A stretch of 64,000 nucleotides of DNA from UBA4736 sp002404015 (GCA_036747295.1 DAIOCN010000001.1:181172-245171); one strand, 5' to 3'. Shown: positions 15,952-25,171, numbered from the stretch's first letter. The notes: generated by a model from the letters alone, not told the origin. A program made the numbers and translations.

Positions 15952-17658
15952 TCAGTCTTTGATGAGTCGGTCCAGCTCCGACTCGCAGAGGTCGATGAGC
16001 TCGCTCATGCCGGCCGCGTCGAACACCAGCCGGGCGCCCGCCGCCTCGTAGAGCTCAGGCAGCGGCCGGGAGCCGCCCAGTGCCAGGGCGCCCCGGTAGG
16101 CGGAGACGGCCGCCCGCTGGTCGCGCAGCGCGTTCCGCCAGACCTGGAGGGCGCCCAGCTGCGCGATGCCGTACTCGATGTAGTAAAAGGGGTGCAGGAA
16201 GATGTGCAGCTGCGCGTACCAGCGCGCGACGCGCTGCGCGTCGAGTCCGCTCCAGTCGACGCCGCGCTGGAAGCGCGAGCGCAGCTCGAGCCACTTCCGG
16301 TCCCTGGCGTCCCGGTCGGCGCCGAGCGGGTCCGTGTAGATCCAATGCTGGAAGGCGTCCACGGAGGCGCAGTGGCCGAAGAAGAGCACGATCCCCTCCA
16401 AGTGCTGGATGCGTGATCGGCGAGCCTCCTCCGGCGAGTAGAGCCCGCCCGCCGACTCCTCCAGGTAGCGCCCGGCCAGCAGCTCCATCGACATCGACGC
16501 CACCTCCGCCATCTCGGAGCCGTATGTGCGCTGCCAGACGAGCGGCTGGGCGGCCATCGTCTCGAAGCTGTGGAAGGCGTGCCCGGCCTCGTGCAGCAGG
16601 GTCTTCACGTCCCCGTCGACGCCCGCCGAGTTCATGAAGATGAACGGCCGCTCTCGGAAGGGCAGCGAGGTGCAGTAGCCGCCCGGCGCCTTGCCCTTTC
16701 GCGAGTCGAGGTCGAGCAGCTCCTCCTCCATCATCGTCTGGAAGTGGCGGCCCAGCTCCGGGTCGACTCGCTCGAACATCCTGCCCGCGCGGTCTGCCAG
16801 CACGGAGGTCTCCGCGAACGGTTTCAGGGGCGGCCGGCCCAGGCTGTCGGGGTTGTACTCGACGTCCCAGGGCCGCAGCACGTCGAGCCCGAACTCCCTC
16901 CGGTGGCGGTCCAGGATCCGCTTGGCGGCGGGCACGGCGGTCAGCTCAACGGCCTCGTGCCAGCGCAGGCAGTCGTCGGACGTGTAGTCGAAGCGATTGC
17001 GCTGGCGGTGGGCGTAGTCGCGGTAGTTCGCGAAGCCGGCGTTGCGAGCGCTGCGCTGGCGCAGCTCGTACTGGGCGTCGAAGATGGCCGCCATCTCGTC
17101 GCGCTGATCGATGTAGGGCTGGTAGTGCAACCGCCAGGCTCGCTCTCTCACCGACCGGTCGGCGGCCGCTATGTAAGGACGCAGCTGCATCGGCGTCATC
17201 TCCTGTCCGTCCCACTCGACCGTCATCGCGCCGGTCAGCTTCTGGTGGCGGGCATTGAGCTTCGAGAGCTCGCCCTGCAGGGGCACGTTCTCCTCGCGGA
17301 ACAGGTCGATCGAGTTCCGGAACCGGCGCACGGCCGTCTCCAGGCCCGCCCGGCTGTGGCCACTCTCGACGAGCCGCCGGCCCAGCCGCACCGACTGCTC
17401 GCCGGCCTTGGGCCCGACGTCGGCGGAGAAGCGCAGGTAGCGATCCTCCCACTCCGGGTCGGTGGTGTCGCTCGTGTAGCGGATCGAGGCCAGCGTGTGC
17501 GCCTCGCCCAGCAGGCTCTCGAGCCGCGACCAGTCGCGCAGCCAGTCCTCGACGTCGTCAAGAGGCCGGACCGCGAGCTCCTCGTAGTAGGGCAGGATGT
17601 CCTCCCAGCGGCCGTCCCGGAATGCCTCGGGCGTGGACGGCAGGGTCACGGTGCGCAT
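15952..17658 (-). CDS. M3-family oligoendopeptidase (PepF-like)
   Basis: A 568-residue protein. The zinc motif HEAGH lies at 356-360 and Glu385 (MAEVASMS) is the likely third ligand. The N-terminal helical region and the C-terminal FYYIEYGIAQLGALQVW match the oligoendopeptidase F group. It would cut short cytoplasmic peptides; no signal peptide is present. The start is ATG 17658 with TAGGAT (17665-17670, minus strand) only 6 bp upstream, overlapping the -10 of the divergent aquaporin gene. Confidence 0.92.
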   Translation of the reverse strand: MRTVTLPSTPEAFRDGRWEDILPYYEELAVRPLDDVEDWLRDWSRLESLLGEAHTLASIRYTSDTTDPEWEDRYLRFSADVGPKAGEQSVRLGRRLVESGHSRAGLETAVRRFRNSIDLFREENVPLQGELSKLNARHQKLTGAMTVEWDGQEMTPMQLRPYIAAADRSVRERAWRLHYQPYIDQRDEMAAIFDAQYELRQRSARNAGFANYRDYAHRQRNRFDYTSDDCLRWHEAVELTAVPAAKRILDRHRREFGLDVLRPWDVEYNPDSLGRPPLKPFAETSVLADRAGRMFERVDPELGRHFQTMMEEELLDLDSRKGKAPGGYCTSLPFRERPFIFMNSAGVDGDVKTLLHEAGHAFHSFETMAAQPLVWQRTYGSEMAEVASMSMELLAGRYLEESAGGLYSPEEARRSRIQHLEGIVLFFGHCASVDAFQHWIYTDPLGADRDARDRKWLELRSRFQRGVDWSGLDAQRVARWYAQLHIFLHPFYYIEYGIAQLGALQVWRNALRDQRAAVSAYRGALALGGSRPLPELYEAAGARLVFDAAGMSELIDLCESELDRLIKD

Positions 17659-17664
17659 TGCCCA

Positions 17665-17674
17665 ATCCTATGAT
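17665..17674. promoter_or_regulatory. overlapping divergent -10 elements
   Basis: The ten bases ATCCTATGAT contain TAGGAT read leftward (17670-17665) and TATGAT read rightward (17669-17674), sharing two base pairs. They lie 6 bp and 8 bp from the M3 peptidase ATG (17658) and the channel ATG (17683). Only 24 bp separate the two start codons, so both mRNAs would be leaderless and both -35 regions lie inside the opposite gene. Confidence 0.6.
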
Positions 17675-17682
17675 TACGGGCG

Positions 17683-18387
17683 ATGACGAGGTGGCCCAAG
17701 CTGCTCACGGAGCTGGTTGGAACCTTTGGCTTCTTCACCGTAATCGCGCTCTCCGGCGGAGCCGGTTCCCTGGCGCCGCTGGCGATCGGCGGGGCGCTCA
17801 TGGCGATGGTGTACATGGGCGGCCACGTCTCGGGCGCGCACTACAACCCGGCGGTCACCCTGGCCGTGTTCCTGCGCCGGAAGATCGACGCGCTGGACCT
17901 GGCGTCGTACTGGGCTGTGCAGCTGGTGGGCGGCGTGCTGGCCTTCGTTTTCGGCTACCTGGTGAGCGGCAAGACGCCGGGCATCCACCCGGCCCACAAT
18001 GCGGCAACCGCGAGCGCACTCGCCCTGGAGCTTGTCTTCACGGCCGCGCTGGCCCTGGTCGTGCTCAACGTGGCCGTCACCCGGGCCACGCAGGGCAACT
18101 CGTTCTACGGGCTGGCGATCGGCTTCACGATCGTCGTCGCCGCTTTCACCGCCGGCCCAATCTCGGGCGGCGCCTTCAACCCGGCTCTGGGCTTTGGCGC
18201 CACTCTCGGCGGCGCCCTGTTCGCGGGAGGCTCCTGGACCGACCTGTGGATCTACATCGTGGGGCCGCTGATCGGCGGCGCCGTCGGGGCCGGCATACAC
18301 GCCGTGCAGACCGCCCATCTCGAGGCGCTGCCGCCGCCCGAGGGCGATCCCTCGCCGGGCGCCCCCGCGCCGGTGCCTCAACAGTAA
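17683..18387 (+). CDS. aquaporin-like MIP-family channel
   Basis: A 234-residue protein with six hydrophobic segments and the two half-helix motifs: NPA at 55-57 (GAHYNPAVT) and NPA at 166-168 (GGAFNPALG). In most aquaporins and glycerol facilitators the second NPA is followed by the selectivity-filter Arg; here it is Leu169. Pore selectivity may therefore be unusual. It would move water or small neutral solutes across the inner membrane. The Pro-rich C-terminus is cytoplasmic. Confidence 0.88.
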   Translation: MTRWPKLLTELVGTFGFFTVIALSGGAGSLAPLAIGGALMAMVYMGGHVSGAHYNPAVTLAVFLRRKIDALDLASYWAVQLVGGVLAFVFGYLVSGKTPGIHPAHNAATASALALELVFTAALALVVLNVAVTRATQGNSFYGLAIGFTIVVAAFTAGPISGGAFNPALGFGATLGGALFAGGSWTDLWIYIVGPLIGGAVGAGIHAVQTAHLEALPPPEGDPSPGAPAPVPQQ

Positions 18388-18418
18388 CGATCGCTCCGCT
18401 GCCGGCACTGGTGTCCTG

Positions 18419-19768
18419 ATGGACCGCGATTTCGACGTGATCTGCGTGGGAGCGGGTCCCTGCGGAGAGGCGGTGGCGGCGGAGCTGCGCGGATCCGGGC
18501 TTTCGCTGGCCATGGTCGAGGCCGACCTGGTCGGGGGCGAGTGTCCCTACTGGGGCTGCATCCCCAGCAAGACCATGATCCGCAACGCCGAGACGCTGAA
18601 GGAGGCCGACCGAGCGCGGGGGCTGGCGGCCAGCCGGGTCGAGTACGACGTGGACTTCGGCAAGAGCGCCCAGAGGACCTTGTACATGGCGCGGGACCTG
18701 GATGACAGCAACCCCGCGAAGGCCATCACCGACGGGGGCGCCAGCCTGCTCCGCGGCGCGGCCGCGATTTTGGCCGCGGACCGCGTGGAGGTGGACGGCG
18801 TCGCACTGAAGGCCCGCCGGGCGGTCGTAGTGGCCAGCGGTTCCCGGGCGGCCCCGCCCCCTATCAGCGGCCTCGACAAGGTCGACTACTGGACTAACCG
18901 GGAAGCCGTCCTGGCCCGCGAGCTGCCCGGCCGCCTGGCCGTCATCGGGGGCGGGGCGGTGGGGGTTGAGCTGGCCCAGGCTTTCGCCCGTTTCGGGACC
19001 AGGGTGGCCGTGCTCCAGGGCGTGGAGCGCCTGATCCCGGCCGAGGAGCCCGAGGCGGGCGACCTGCTGCGTAAGCACCTCGAGCGCGACGGGATCACGG
19101 TCATCACGGGGGCCCGGGTCACCGGCGTCGAGCCCGGACTGCGCGTGCTCCTGGAGGGCGGGCAACCGGTTGAATCGGAGCGCCTTCTGGTTGCCACCGG
19201 CCGGCGGCCCAACCTGGACGGCTTCGATCTACCGGCGTCGGGCCTGCACACGTCCGAGCGGGGCTGGCTGGAGGTCGAACCCGAGACCCTGGCCGCCGGC
19301 GAGCGGGTCTGGGCGGGGGGTGACGTGACCGGCATCGCCGGCTTCACGCACGTCGCCCACTACCACGGAACCCTGATCGGCCGCCGGCTGCGTGGTCAGG
19401 AGCGTCCGGCCAACCACGTGGCGGTGCCGCGGGTCACCTTTACCGACCCCGAGGTCGCCAGCGTGGGCCTGACCGAAGCCCAGGCGAAGGCCCAGGGGAT
19501 CAATGTACGGGTCGCCAGCGCCGACGCCGCCAACTCCGCCCGCGGCTACATCCACGATTTCCAGGACGGATTGGTCAAGCTGGTCGCGGACCTGGACCGC
19601 CGGGTCCTCGTCGGCGCCACCATCGTCAGCCCGCGGGCCGGCGAGATGATCCACGAGCTCGTGCTGGCCCTCCGGGCAGAGGTACCGCTCCCGGTGCTGG
19701 CCGACACCATCCATGCCTTCCCGACCTTCTCGCGGGTCCTCCAGGGTGTCCTCGACGAGCTGAGATGA
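18419..19768 (+). CDS. pyridine nucleotide-disulfide oxidoreductase (dihydrolipoamide dehydrogenase-like)
   Basis: A 449-residue flavoprotein. The FAD fold is VGAGPCGEAVA, the redox pair is Cys42/Cys47 in GGECPYWGCIPSK, and the NAD(P) fold is IGGGAVGVELAQAF. A C-terminal dimerisation domain ends DTIHAFPTFSRVLQ. Dihydrolipoamide dehydrogenases usually have HxxPTxxE here; the Glu of the His-Glu pair is replaced by Arg, so it may act on another disulfide or quinone. No 2-oxoacid dehydrogenase E1/E2 genes are nearby. Its stop overlaps an alternative upstream start of the sigma factor gene. Confidence 0.88.
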   Translation: MDRDFDVICVGAGPCGEAVAAELRGSGLSLAMVEADLVGGECPYWGCIPSKTMIRNAETLKEADRARGLAASRVEYDVDFGKSAQRTLYMARDLDDSNPAKAITDGGASLLRGAAAILAADRVEVDGVALKARRAVVVASGSRAAPPPISGLDKVDYWTNREAVLARELPGRLAVIGGGAVGVELAQAFARFGTRVAVLQGVERLIPAEEPEAGDLLRKHLERDGITVITGARVTGVEPGLRVLLEGGQPVESERLLVATGRRPNLDGFDLPASGLHTSERGWLEVEPETLAAGERVWAGGDVTGIAGFTHVAHYHGTLIGRRLRGQERPANHVAVPRVTFTDPEVASVGLTEAQAKAQGINVRVASADAANSARGYIHDFQDGLVKLVADLDRRVLVGATIVSPRAGEMIHELVLALRAEVPLPVLADTIHAFPTFSRVLQGVLDELR

Positions 19769-19794
19769 GCGTCGCCGCGTATTCTGGGCGGCGC

Positions 19795-20403
19795 ATGGCG
19801 ACGGCCGCGAGGGACCCCGATCTGGAGGCCCTGCGCGCGGGCGACGAGCGCGCTTTCGAGGCCCTGACCCAGCGCCACCACGGCGCCATGCTGCGCCTGG
19901 CGATGAGCTACGTCGGCGATCGGGCGGTCGCCGAAGAGGTCGTCCAGGAGACCTGGATCGCGGTGCTCCAATCCCTCGACCGGTTCGAGGGCCGCTCCTC
20001 GCTGGCGACCTGGATCTTCCGGATCCTGGTCAACGTCGCACGCTCGCGCCACCGCAAAGAGTCGCGCAGCCTGCCGTTCTCCTCGCTCTTCCAGCGCGAC
20101 GGCTCCGGCGAGATTGTCGATCCGGACCGCTTCGACGGGGCCGGGATGTGGTCGCGGCCGCCCGCCGGCTGGGACGGCCTGCCCGAAGAGCGCCTCCTCT
20201 CGGGGGAGACCCGGGACGAGATCGAGGGGGCCCTTCGCGGGCTGCCGCCCAAGCTGCGCGAGGTCATCGTCCTGCGCGACGTGGCGGGCTGGAGCGGGGA
20301 GGAGGTGTCCCGCTTCCTGGACATCAGCCCGGCCAACCAGCGGGTGCGCCTCCACCGCGCCCGCGCAGCGGTCCGGCGAGCGCTCGAGGAGTACCTGCGA
20401 TGA
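19795..20403 (+). CDS. ECF-type RNA polymerase sigma factor
   Basis: About 202 residues from ATG 19795. Region 2 is FEALTQRHHGAMLRLAMSYVGDRAVAEEVVQETWIAV and region 4 is LPPKLREVIVLRDVAGWSGEEVSRFLDI. I prefer ATG 19795 over 19765 because TATTCT (19780-19785) is 9 bp upstream, typical of leaderless genes here. The next gene overlaps as ATGA and encodes a zinc-finger anti-sigma, so the pair likely controls an extracytoplasmic response of unknown signal. Confidence 0.92.
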   Translation: MATAARDPDLEALRAGDERAFEALTQRHHGAMLRLAMSYVGDRAVAEEVVQETWIAVLQSLDRFEGRSSLATWIFRILVNVARSRHRKESRSLPFSSLFQRDGSGEIVDPDRFDGAGMWSRPPAGWDGLPEERLLSGETRDEIEGALRGLPPKLREVIVLRDVAGWSGEEVSRFLDISPANQRVRLHRARAAVRRALEEYLR

Positions 20404-20630
20404 CCTGCCGGGAGCTCATCCGCCTGGTCACCGACTACCTGGAAGGCGCCCTTTCCGAATCGGACGGCCGCCGCTTCGAGACTCACCTCGCGGGCTGCGA
20501 GGGCTGCACGGCCTTTCTCCAGCAGCTGCGCACCACCCTCCGGCTGGTGGGCCGGCTTGGCGTGGAATCGGTGCCGCCGGCCATGGAGCGGACGCTGCTG
20601 CACGCCTTCCGGGAGTGGAAATCCGCCTGA
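20400..20630 (+). CDS. zinc-finger anti-sigma factor (short, no membrane segment)
   Basis: A 76-residue protein from ATG 20400, overlapping the sigma gene by 4 bp. It has the putative zinc-finger pattern CRELI, then HLAGCEGC (His-x3-Cys-x2-Cys), as in zf-HC2 anti-sigma proteins. Most relatives continue into a membrane helix; this one stops after ~35 more helical residues, so it is probably soluble and may respond to redox state or zinc. Confidence 0.85.
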   Translation: MTCRELIRLVTDYLEGALSESDGRRFETHLAGCEGCTAFLQQLRTTLRLVGRLGVESVPPAMERTLLHAFREWKSA

Positions 20631-20636
20631 TCCCTG

Positions 20637-21731
20637 TCAGGCCGCTCGGGCCGCCGGGCGCCTGCGGCCCATCGCCTCCCGCTTGAGGCGCTGCTGGAGG
20701 AGTGCCAGCACGGCCGCCTCCTCGGGCTTCAGGCGGCGCAGCGAGCCGGTGAGCTGGTCTTCGGCACGCAGCTGCAGCATCTCCAGCATCTCGCCCTCCA
20801 TGTAGCTGTCGACGATCGCCGGGTGGACGTAGCACTTGCGGCAGACCGAGCGCGTGTTGCCGAGGCGGCGGGCCACCACCTCGATCGCCGCCACCACGTT
20901 CTTCTTGGCCTGCGCCTCGGAGTCGAACTGCTCGTACTCCTGCAGGGCCTTGGCGGCCAGCACCGTGCCCGCCCAGGTCCGGAAGTCCTTGGCGGTGAAG
21001 TCCTGGCCGGACACGTCGCGCAGGTAGGCGTTGACGTCGTCCGAGTCCACGGGCCGCAGCTCTCCATCCTCGCCCCGGTACTGGAAGAGTCGCTGGCCGG
21101 GCAGCTCCTCACAACGCTTGATGACGTTCGCAAGCTTCTGGTTGCGGATGCCGACGGTGTGATCCCGGCCGCTCTTGCCCCGGAACGTGAAGCTCACTCG
21201 GGCGCCTCTGAACGAGGCATGCCGGTTGCGGAGTGTCGTGAGGCCGAAGGACTTGTTGTGCTTGGCGTACTCCTCGTTGCCGATCCGGATCAGCGTCATC
21301 TCCAGGAGCCGGAGCACCACCGCCAGGACCTTCTCTCGGGGCATGCCACGGCGCCTCATGTCGCGGTCGACGCGGCGCCGGATCCTCGGCAGGACGTGCG
21401 CGAAGTCGATCAGGCGCCCGTACTTGTCGGCGTCCCGAACCTCTCGCCAGCGAGCGTGGTAGCGGTACTGCTTGCGGCCTCTGGCGTCGCGCCCGGTTGC
21501 CTGGACGTGGCCGCGCGGGCTCGGGCTGATCCAGACCTCGACCCAGGCCGGCGGGATGGCCAGGGAGCTGATGCGCGAGATCGAGTCCTCGTCCTCTATG
21601 CGGGCCCCGGACGGGTCGTGGAACGTGAAGCCGTCACCGGCCCGGCGGCGGCTGATGCCCTGCCGCTCGTCGGAAACCCAGAGCAGCCCGGCCTCGCGGG
21701 CCGTCGCGACCGACTCCGGATCGGGTACCAC
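20637..21731 (-). CDS. bacterial DNA topoisomerase IB
   Basis: A 364-residue protein from GTG 21731; upstream in-frame sequence is AT-rich promoter, so longer starts are unlikely. The N-terminal domain has GLLWVSDERQGISRRRAG and WISPSPRGHVQATGRDARGRKQYRYH. The catalytic domain has LIRIGNEEYAKHNKSFGLTTL, FTAKDFRTWAGT and RKCYVHPAIVDSY with the nucleophilic Tyr. It relaxes positive and negative supercoils by a 3'-phosphotyrosyl intermediate. Of similar size to other bacterial members. Confidence 0.93.
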   Translation of the reverse strand: MVPDPESVATAREAGLLWVSDERQGISRRRAGDGFTFHDPSGARIEDEDSISRISSLAIPPAWVEVWISPSPRGHVQATGRDARGRKQYRYHARWREVRDADKYGRLIDFAHVLPRIRRRVDRDMRRRGMPREKVLAVVLRLLEMTLIRIGNEEYAKHNKSFGLTTLRNRHASFRGARVSFTFRGKSGRDHTVGIRNQKLANVIKRCEELPGQRLFQYRGEDGELRPVDSDDVNAYLRDVSGQDFTAKDFRTWAGTVLAAKALQEYEQFDSEAQAKKNVVAAIEVVARRLGNTRSVCRKCYVHPAIVDSYMEGEMLEMLQLRAEDQLTGSLRRLKPEEAAVLALLQQRLKREAMGRRRPAARAA

Positions 21732-21780
21732 AGTATTACTATTGCAAATCTTGATAGTAAATATGTCGATGGAGCCGGTT
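21732..21780. promoter_or_regulatory. AT-rich divergent promoter region
   Basis: This ~50-bp stretch is the most AT-rich in the neighbourhood (AGTATTACTATTGCAAATC and following). Read leftward it gives TAGTAATACT immediately before the topoisomerase GTG (21731), suggesting a leaderless start. Read rightward it would serve the histidine kinase gene. Confidence 0.5.
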
Positions 21781-21852
21781 TGAAGGTGCCTTGACGGCGG
21801 TCTGACCCTCGACCGACCCGTGGTTGACGGAAGGCTCGACTTCAATCAACGC

Positions 21853-23466
21853 ATGGCTGAATGGCGTCCCGGCGCCGGGTCCCCTGACGTACTCGAAGCG
21901 ACCTTGCAGAAGGAGCGCGCCCGCCGGGCGGAGGCTGAGCGGCTGCTGCGCGCGATGGTGGAGCAGATGCCGGCCGTGGTCTACACGGGCGACGCCGACG
22001 GCGATCTCGCGATCCGCTACATCAGCCCCCAGGTCGAGGTCCTGACCGGCGTCCCCCCGGTCGACTGGACCTCCGGACACCACTCCTGGACCGCCCAGAT
22101 ATTCCCCGAGGACCGGCTCTACGTGCTCGCGGCCTACCGGCAGATGCGGGCGACCGCAATGCCGCTGAACATCGAGTACCGGATCTACGCCCGGGACGGC
22201 CGCCAGGTCTGGATCCACCACCGAGCGCACGTGGTCGCCGCCGAGCCAGGTCGAAAAGCCTACGTGCAGGGCCTGTTGCTCGACATCAGCGACCGCCGGC
22301 TGGTCGAGGACGCGCTTCGCGAGAGCGAGCTGCGGTATCGAACGCTTGTCGAGACCTCCCCCGATTCGATCACTGTCACCGACCTGGATGGCCGCATCCT
22401 GATGGCCAACCAGCAGGCCCGGGAGCTCTACGGAATGGGCGGGCGGGCTGCCCTGGCCGGCCGCAGCCTGTATGAGTTTGTAGCCCCCGAAGACCGGGCT
22501 GCCTTGGCGGCCGGCACGCGCCGCGTCCTCAGCCAGGACCGGCCCGAGCGGGTGGCCTACGGGGCGCTCAACGATCTGCGCGGGCTTGTGCCGGCCGAGT
22601 TGACGCTCTCCGCGATCCGCGACGCCGAGGGCCAGCCGATCGCGCTGATGGGGGTCTCGCGGGATATCTCAGAGCGCCTGGAGGCGGCAGCCGCGCGCCG
22701 GGAGAGCGAGGAGAAGTCGCGCTTCCTGGCCACGATGAGCCACGAGCTGCGCACCCCTCTCAACTCCATACTTGGCTTCACCCAGCTGCTCTCGAGCGGC
22801 ACCTTCGGCGAGCTGGATCCCCGGCAGGCGCGATACCTGGGTCACATCGATGCGAGCGGGCACCACCTGCTCTCGCTTGTGAACGACATCCTGGACCTCT
22901 CCCAGGTCGCGGCCGGGCAGGTGCACGTGGCCCGGCAGAGTGTCCGCATCGCCGGCGTCCTCGAGGAGACCCTAATCAGGTCGCGCCCCGCCCTCGAGGC
23001 CAAGGGGATCGAGCTGGTCAGCCGGCCGGCAGAAGGGCTGAGCGTCCAGGCCGACCCCGGCCGTCTGATCCAGGTGCTCTCGAACCTGCTATCCAACGCG
23101 ATCAAGTTCACCGCGACCGGAGGCCGGGTGGAGCTGGCGGCGCACCGGGAGGGCGAGTTCGTCCTCATCACGGTGGCGGACAACGGCATCGGCATCCCGC
23201 CCGACCAGCAGGAGGAGATCTTCAAGCAGTTCTTCCAGGTCGAGTCCGGCCGCGCGCGCAAGCAGGACGGGACCGGCCTCGGGCTCGCACTCAGCCGCCG
23301 GCTCACCGAGCTGATGGGCGGCTCGATCGGGCTGGTCAGCGAGGTCGGCCGGGGAAGTGCCTTCACGGTCAGGCTGGCCGCCGCCGCGTACGATCTCAGC
23401 GGTGCCGGAGACCCTGACCCCGGAACAGGCCATGCTGCGGGAGACGGTACGGCGCTTCGCTCATAG
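21853..23466 (+). CDS. soluble PAS-PAS sensor histidine kinase
   Basis: About 537 residues from ATG 21853 (GTG 21820 also possible). A short helix leads into PAS1 (~30-150; VVYTGDADGDLAIRYISPQVE) and PAS2 (~165-285; RYRTLVETSPDSITVTDLDG). The HisKA phospho-acceptor is His297 in SHELRTPLNSILGF. The HATPase has NLLSNAIKFT, VADNGIGIP and GTGLGLALS. No membrane segment or response regulator is adjacent, so it senses a cytoplasmic signal and an orphan partner is likely. The last ~22 codons overlap the acyl-CoA dehydrogenase remnant and read as non-conserved tail. Confidence 0.92.
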   Translation: MAEWRPGAGSPDVLEATLQKERARRAEAERLLRAMVEQMPAVVYTGDADGDLAIRYISPQVEVLTGVPPVDWTSGHHSWTAQIFPEDRLYVLAAYRQMRATAMPLNIEYRIYARDGRQVWIHHRAHVVAAEPGRKAYVQGLLLDISDRRLVEDALRESELRYRTLVETSPDSITVTDLDGRILMANQQARELYGMGGRAALAGRSLYEFVAPEDRAALAAGTRRVLSQDRPERVAYGALNDLRGLVPAELTLSAIRDAEGQPIALMGVSRDISERLEAAAARRESEEKSRFLATMSHELRTPLNSILGFTQLLSSGTFGELDPRQARYLGHIDASGHHLLSLVNDILDLSQVAAGQVHVARQSVRIAGVLEETLIRSRPALEAKGIELVSRPAEGLSVQADPGRLIQVLSNLLSNAIKFTATGGRVELAAHREGEFVLITVADNGIGIPPDQQEEIFKQFFQVESGRARKQDGTGLGLALSRRLTELMGGSIGLVSEVGRGSAFTVRLAAAAYDLSGAGDPDPGTGHAAGDGTALRS

Positions 23467-23569
23467 GGAGGTAGTGCCCAGCCTCGCCGAGTGGGAGGCC
23501 AGGGGCGAGTTCGGCGGCGGGACGACCGAGATCATGAACGAGGTGATCGCGGCCCGACTGGGCCTGTGA
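23402..23569 (+). pseudogene. internally deleted acyl-CoA dehydrogenase
   Basis: A 55-codon open frame from GTG 23402. It begins like an acyl-CoA dehydrogenase (LTPEQAMLRETVRRFAHREVVPSLAEWEARGEF) and passes directly to the extreme C-terminal signature of that family (GGGTTEIMNEVIAARLGL). About 330 central residues, including the FAD and CoA sites and catalytic Glu, are missing, but the frame is kept. It overlaps the histidine kinase end by 65 bp. It cannot be an active dehydrogenase; the open frame may be chance or a recent deletion. Confidence 0.8.
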
Positions 23570-23582
23570 AGGGAGTGTCCCG

Positions 23583-25171
23583 ATGTATGACTACGTGATC
23601 GTCGGCGCCGGCTCCGCGGGCTGTGTGCTGGCCGCCCGCCTGAGCGAGGACCCGGGCACCCGGGTCCTTCTACTGGAGGCCGGGCCCGCCGCCACCAGGC
23701 GGGAGATCCAGGTTCCGATCGCGTTCTCCCAACTGTTCCGGACTGAAGTCGACTGGAACTACAGCACGGCCCCCGAGCCGGAGCTGGGCGGCCGCGAGAT
23801 CTACTGGCCGCGCGGCCGCACCCTGGGCGGCAGCTCCTCGATCAACGCCATGGTCTACATGCGCGGCAATGCCACCGACTACGACGGTTGGGAAAAGCTC
23901 GGCAACGAAGGCTGGAGCTTCCGGGAGGTGCTGCCCTACTTCAAGAAGTCAGAGAGCAACGAGCGCGGCGCCGGGGAGTTTCACGGCGCCGGCGGACCCC
24001 TCAACGTCGCCGACCTGCGTTACGTGAACCCGATGACGCACGCGTTCTTGGCCGCGGCCGAGCGGGCCGGGCTGCCGGCCGTCGTCGACTTCAACGGCCC
24101 GGCGCAGGACGGTGCGGGCGTGGTCCAGGTGACGCAGAAGAACGGCCGGCGCTGGAGCTCCGCGTCCGCCTACCTGATGCCGGCGATGGGGCGTCCCAAC
24201 CTCAAGGTCGTCACCGGCGCGCTCGTGACGCGGGTTCTCGTAGAGGGCGGCCGGGCCGTCGGAGTCAGCTCGCGGCCGATCGCCGGCGCCGCCGAGATCG
24301 CCGAGCAGGCTCGGCGGGAGGTCATCCTCTGCGGGGGAGCCATCAACTCACCCCAGCTCCTGATGCTGTCCGGCATCGGCCCGCCGGAGGTGCTGGAGGC
24401 GGCCGGTGTCACGGTCGTGCACGCGCTGCCGGGCGTGGGCCGGAACCTCCAGGACCACGTCGCGACCGGGCTGCACTACCGGGTCTCCAGGCCGATCTCG
24501 CTGCTCAACGCGACCGGGCGCCGCCCGCTGGCTGCCTTTCTCCTGCGCGGTCGCGGGATGCTCACCTCGAACGTGGCCGAGGGCAGCGCCTTCGTGCGCT
24601 CAGACCCCTCGCTGGGGGCGCCCGACCTGCAGTACGTCTTCGCCCCGGCCCTGTACAGCGGTGGCGAGGAGGCGGAGGTCACGGAGCACGGCTTCACGCT
24701 CGGCGTGATGCTCCTGACGCCCAGGAGCACCGGCACGATCAGCCTTGCCTCCAACGACCCGGCGGCGCCGCCGGTCATCCGCGCCAACTACTTCTCAGAC
24801 GCCGAGGGCGCGGATCTGAGCGTCATCAAGAAGGGCGTCCACCTCGGCCGCCGCATCGCGGCGCAGGGCCCGCTCGCTGAGCTTGGCGCCGAGGAGATCC
24901 AGGTCTGGGACGAGCCCCTGGGCGAGGCGGGGCCGACGCGTTCATCCGGCGCAAGAGCTCGACTCTCTACCACCCGGTCGGCACCTGCAGGATGGGCGCC
25001 GACGCGATGGCGGTCGTCGACGACGAGCTGCGCGTGCGCGGGCTGGCCGGGCTGCGCGTCGTGGACGCCTCGATCATGCCCACCGTCGTCCGCGGCAACA
25101 CGAACGCGCCGACCATGATGATCGCGGAGAAGGCGGCCGACCTGATCCGCCAGTCGGTGGATCCGGGCTAA
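23583..25171 (+). pseudogene. GMC-family oxidoreductase (choline/alcohol dehydrogenase type), frameshifted near the 3' end
   Basis: From ATG 23583 (AAGGGAG upstream) the frame encodes a GMC flavoenzyme: VGAGSAGCVLAARLSED (FAD), WPRGRTLGGSSSINAMVYMRG and GGAINSPQLLMLSGIGP. At 24929-24932 (a run of four G) the frame is lost. Reading in the next frame restores FIRRKSSTLYHPVGTCRMG with the catalytic His and GNTNAPTMMIAEKAADLI with the Asn, ending at TAA 25169-25171. One missing base explains it. This could be a real mutation or a sequencing error in the G-run. It would oxidise an alcohol using FAD. Confidence 0.85.
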
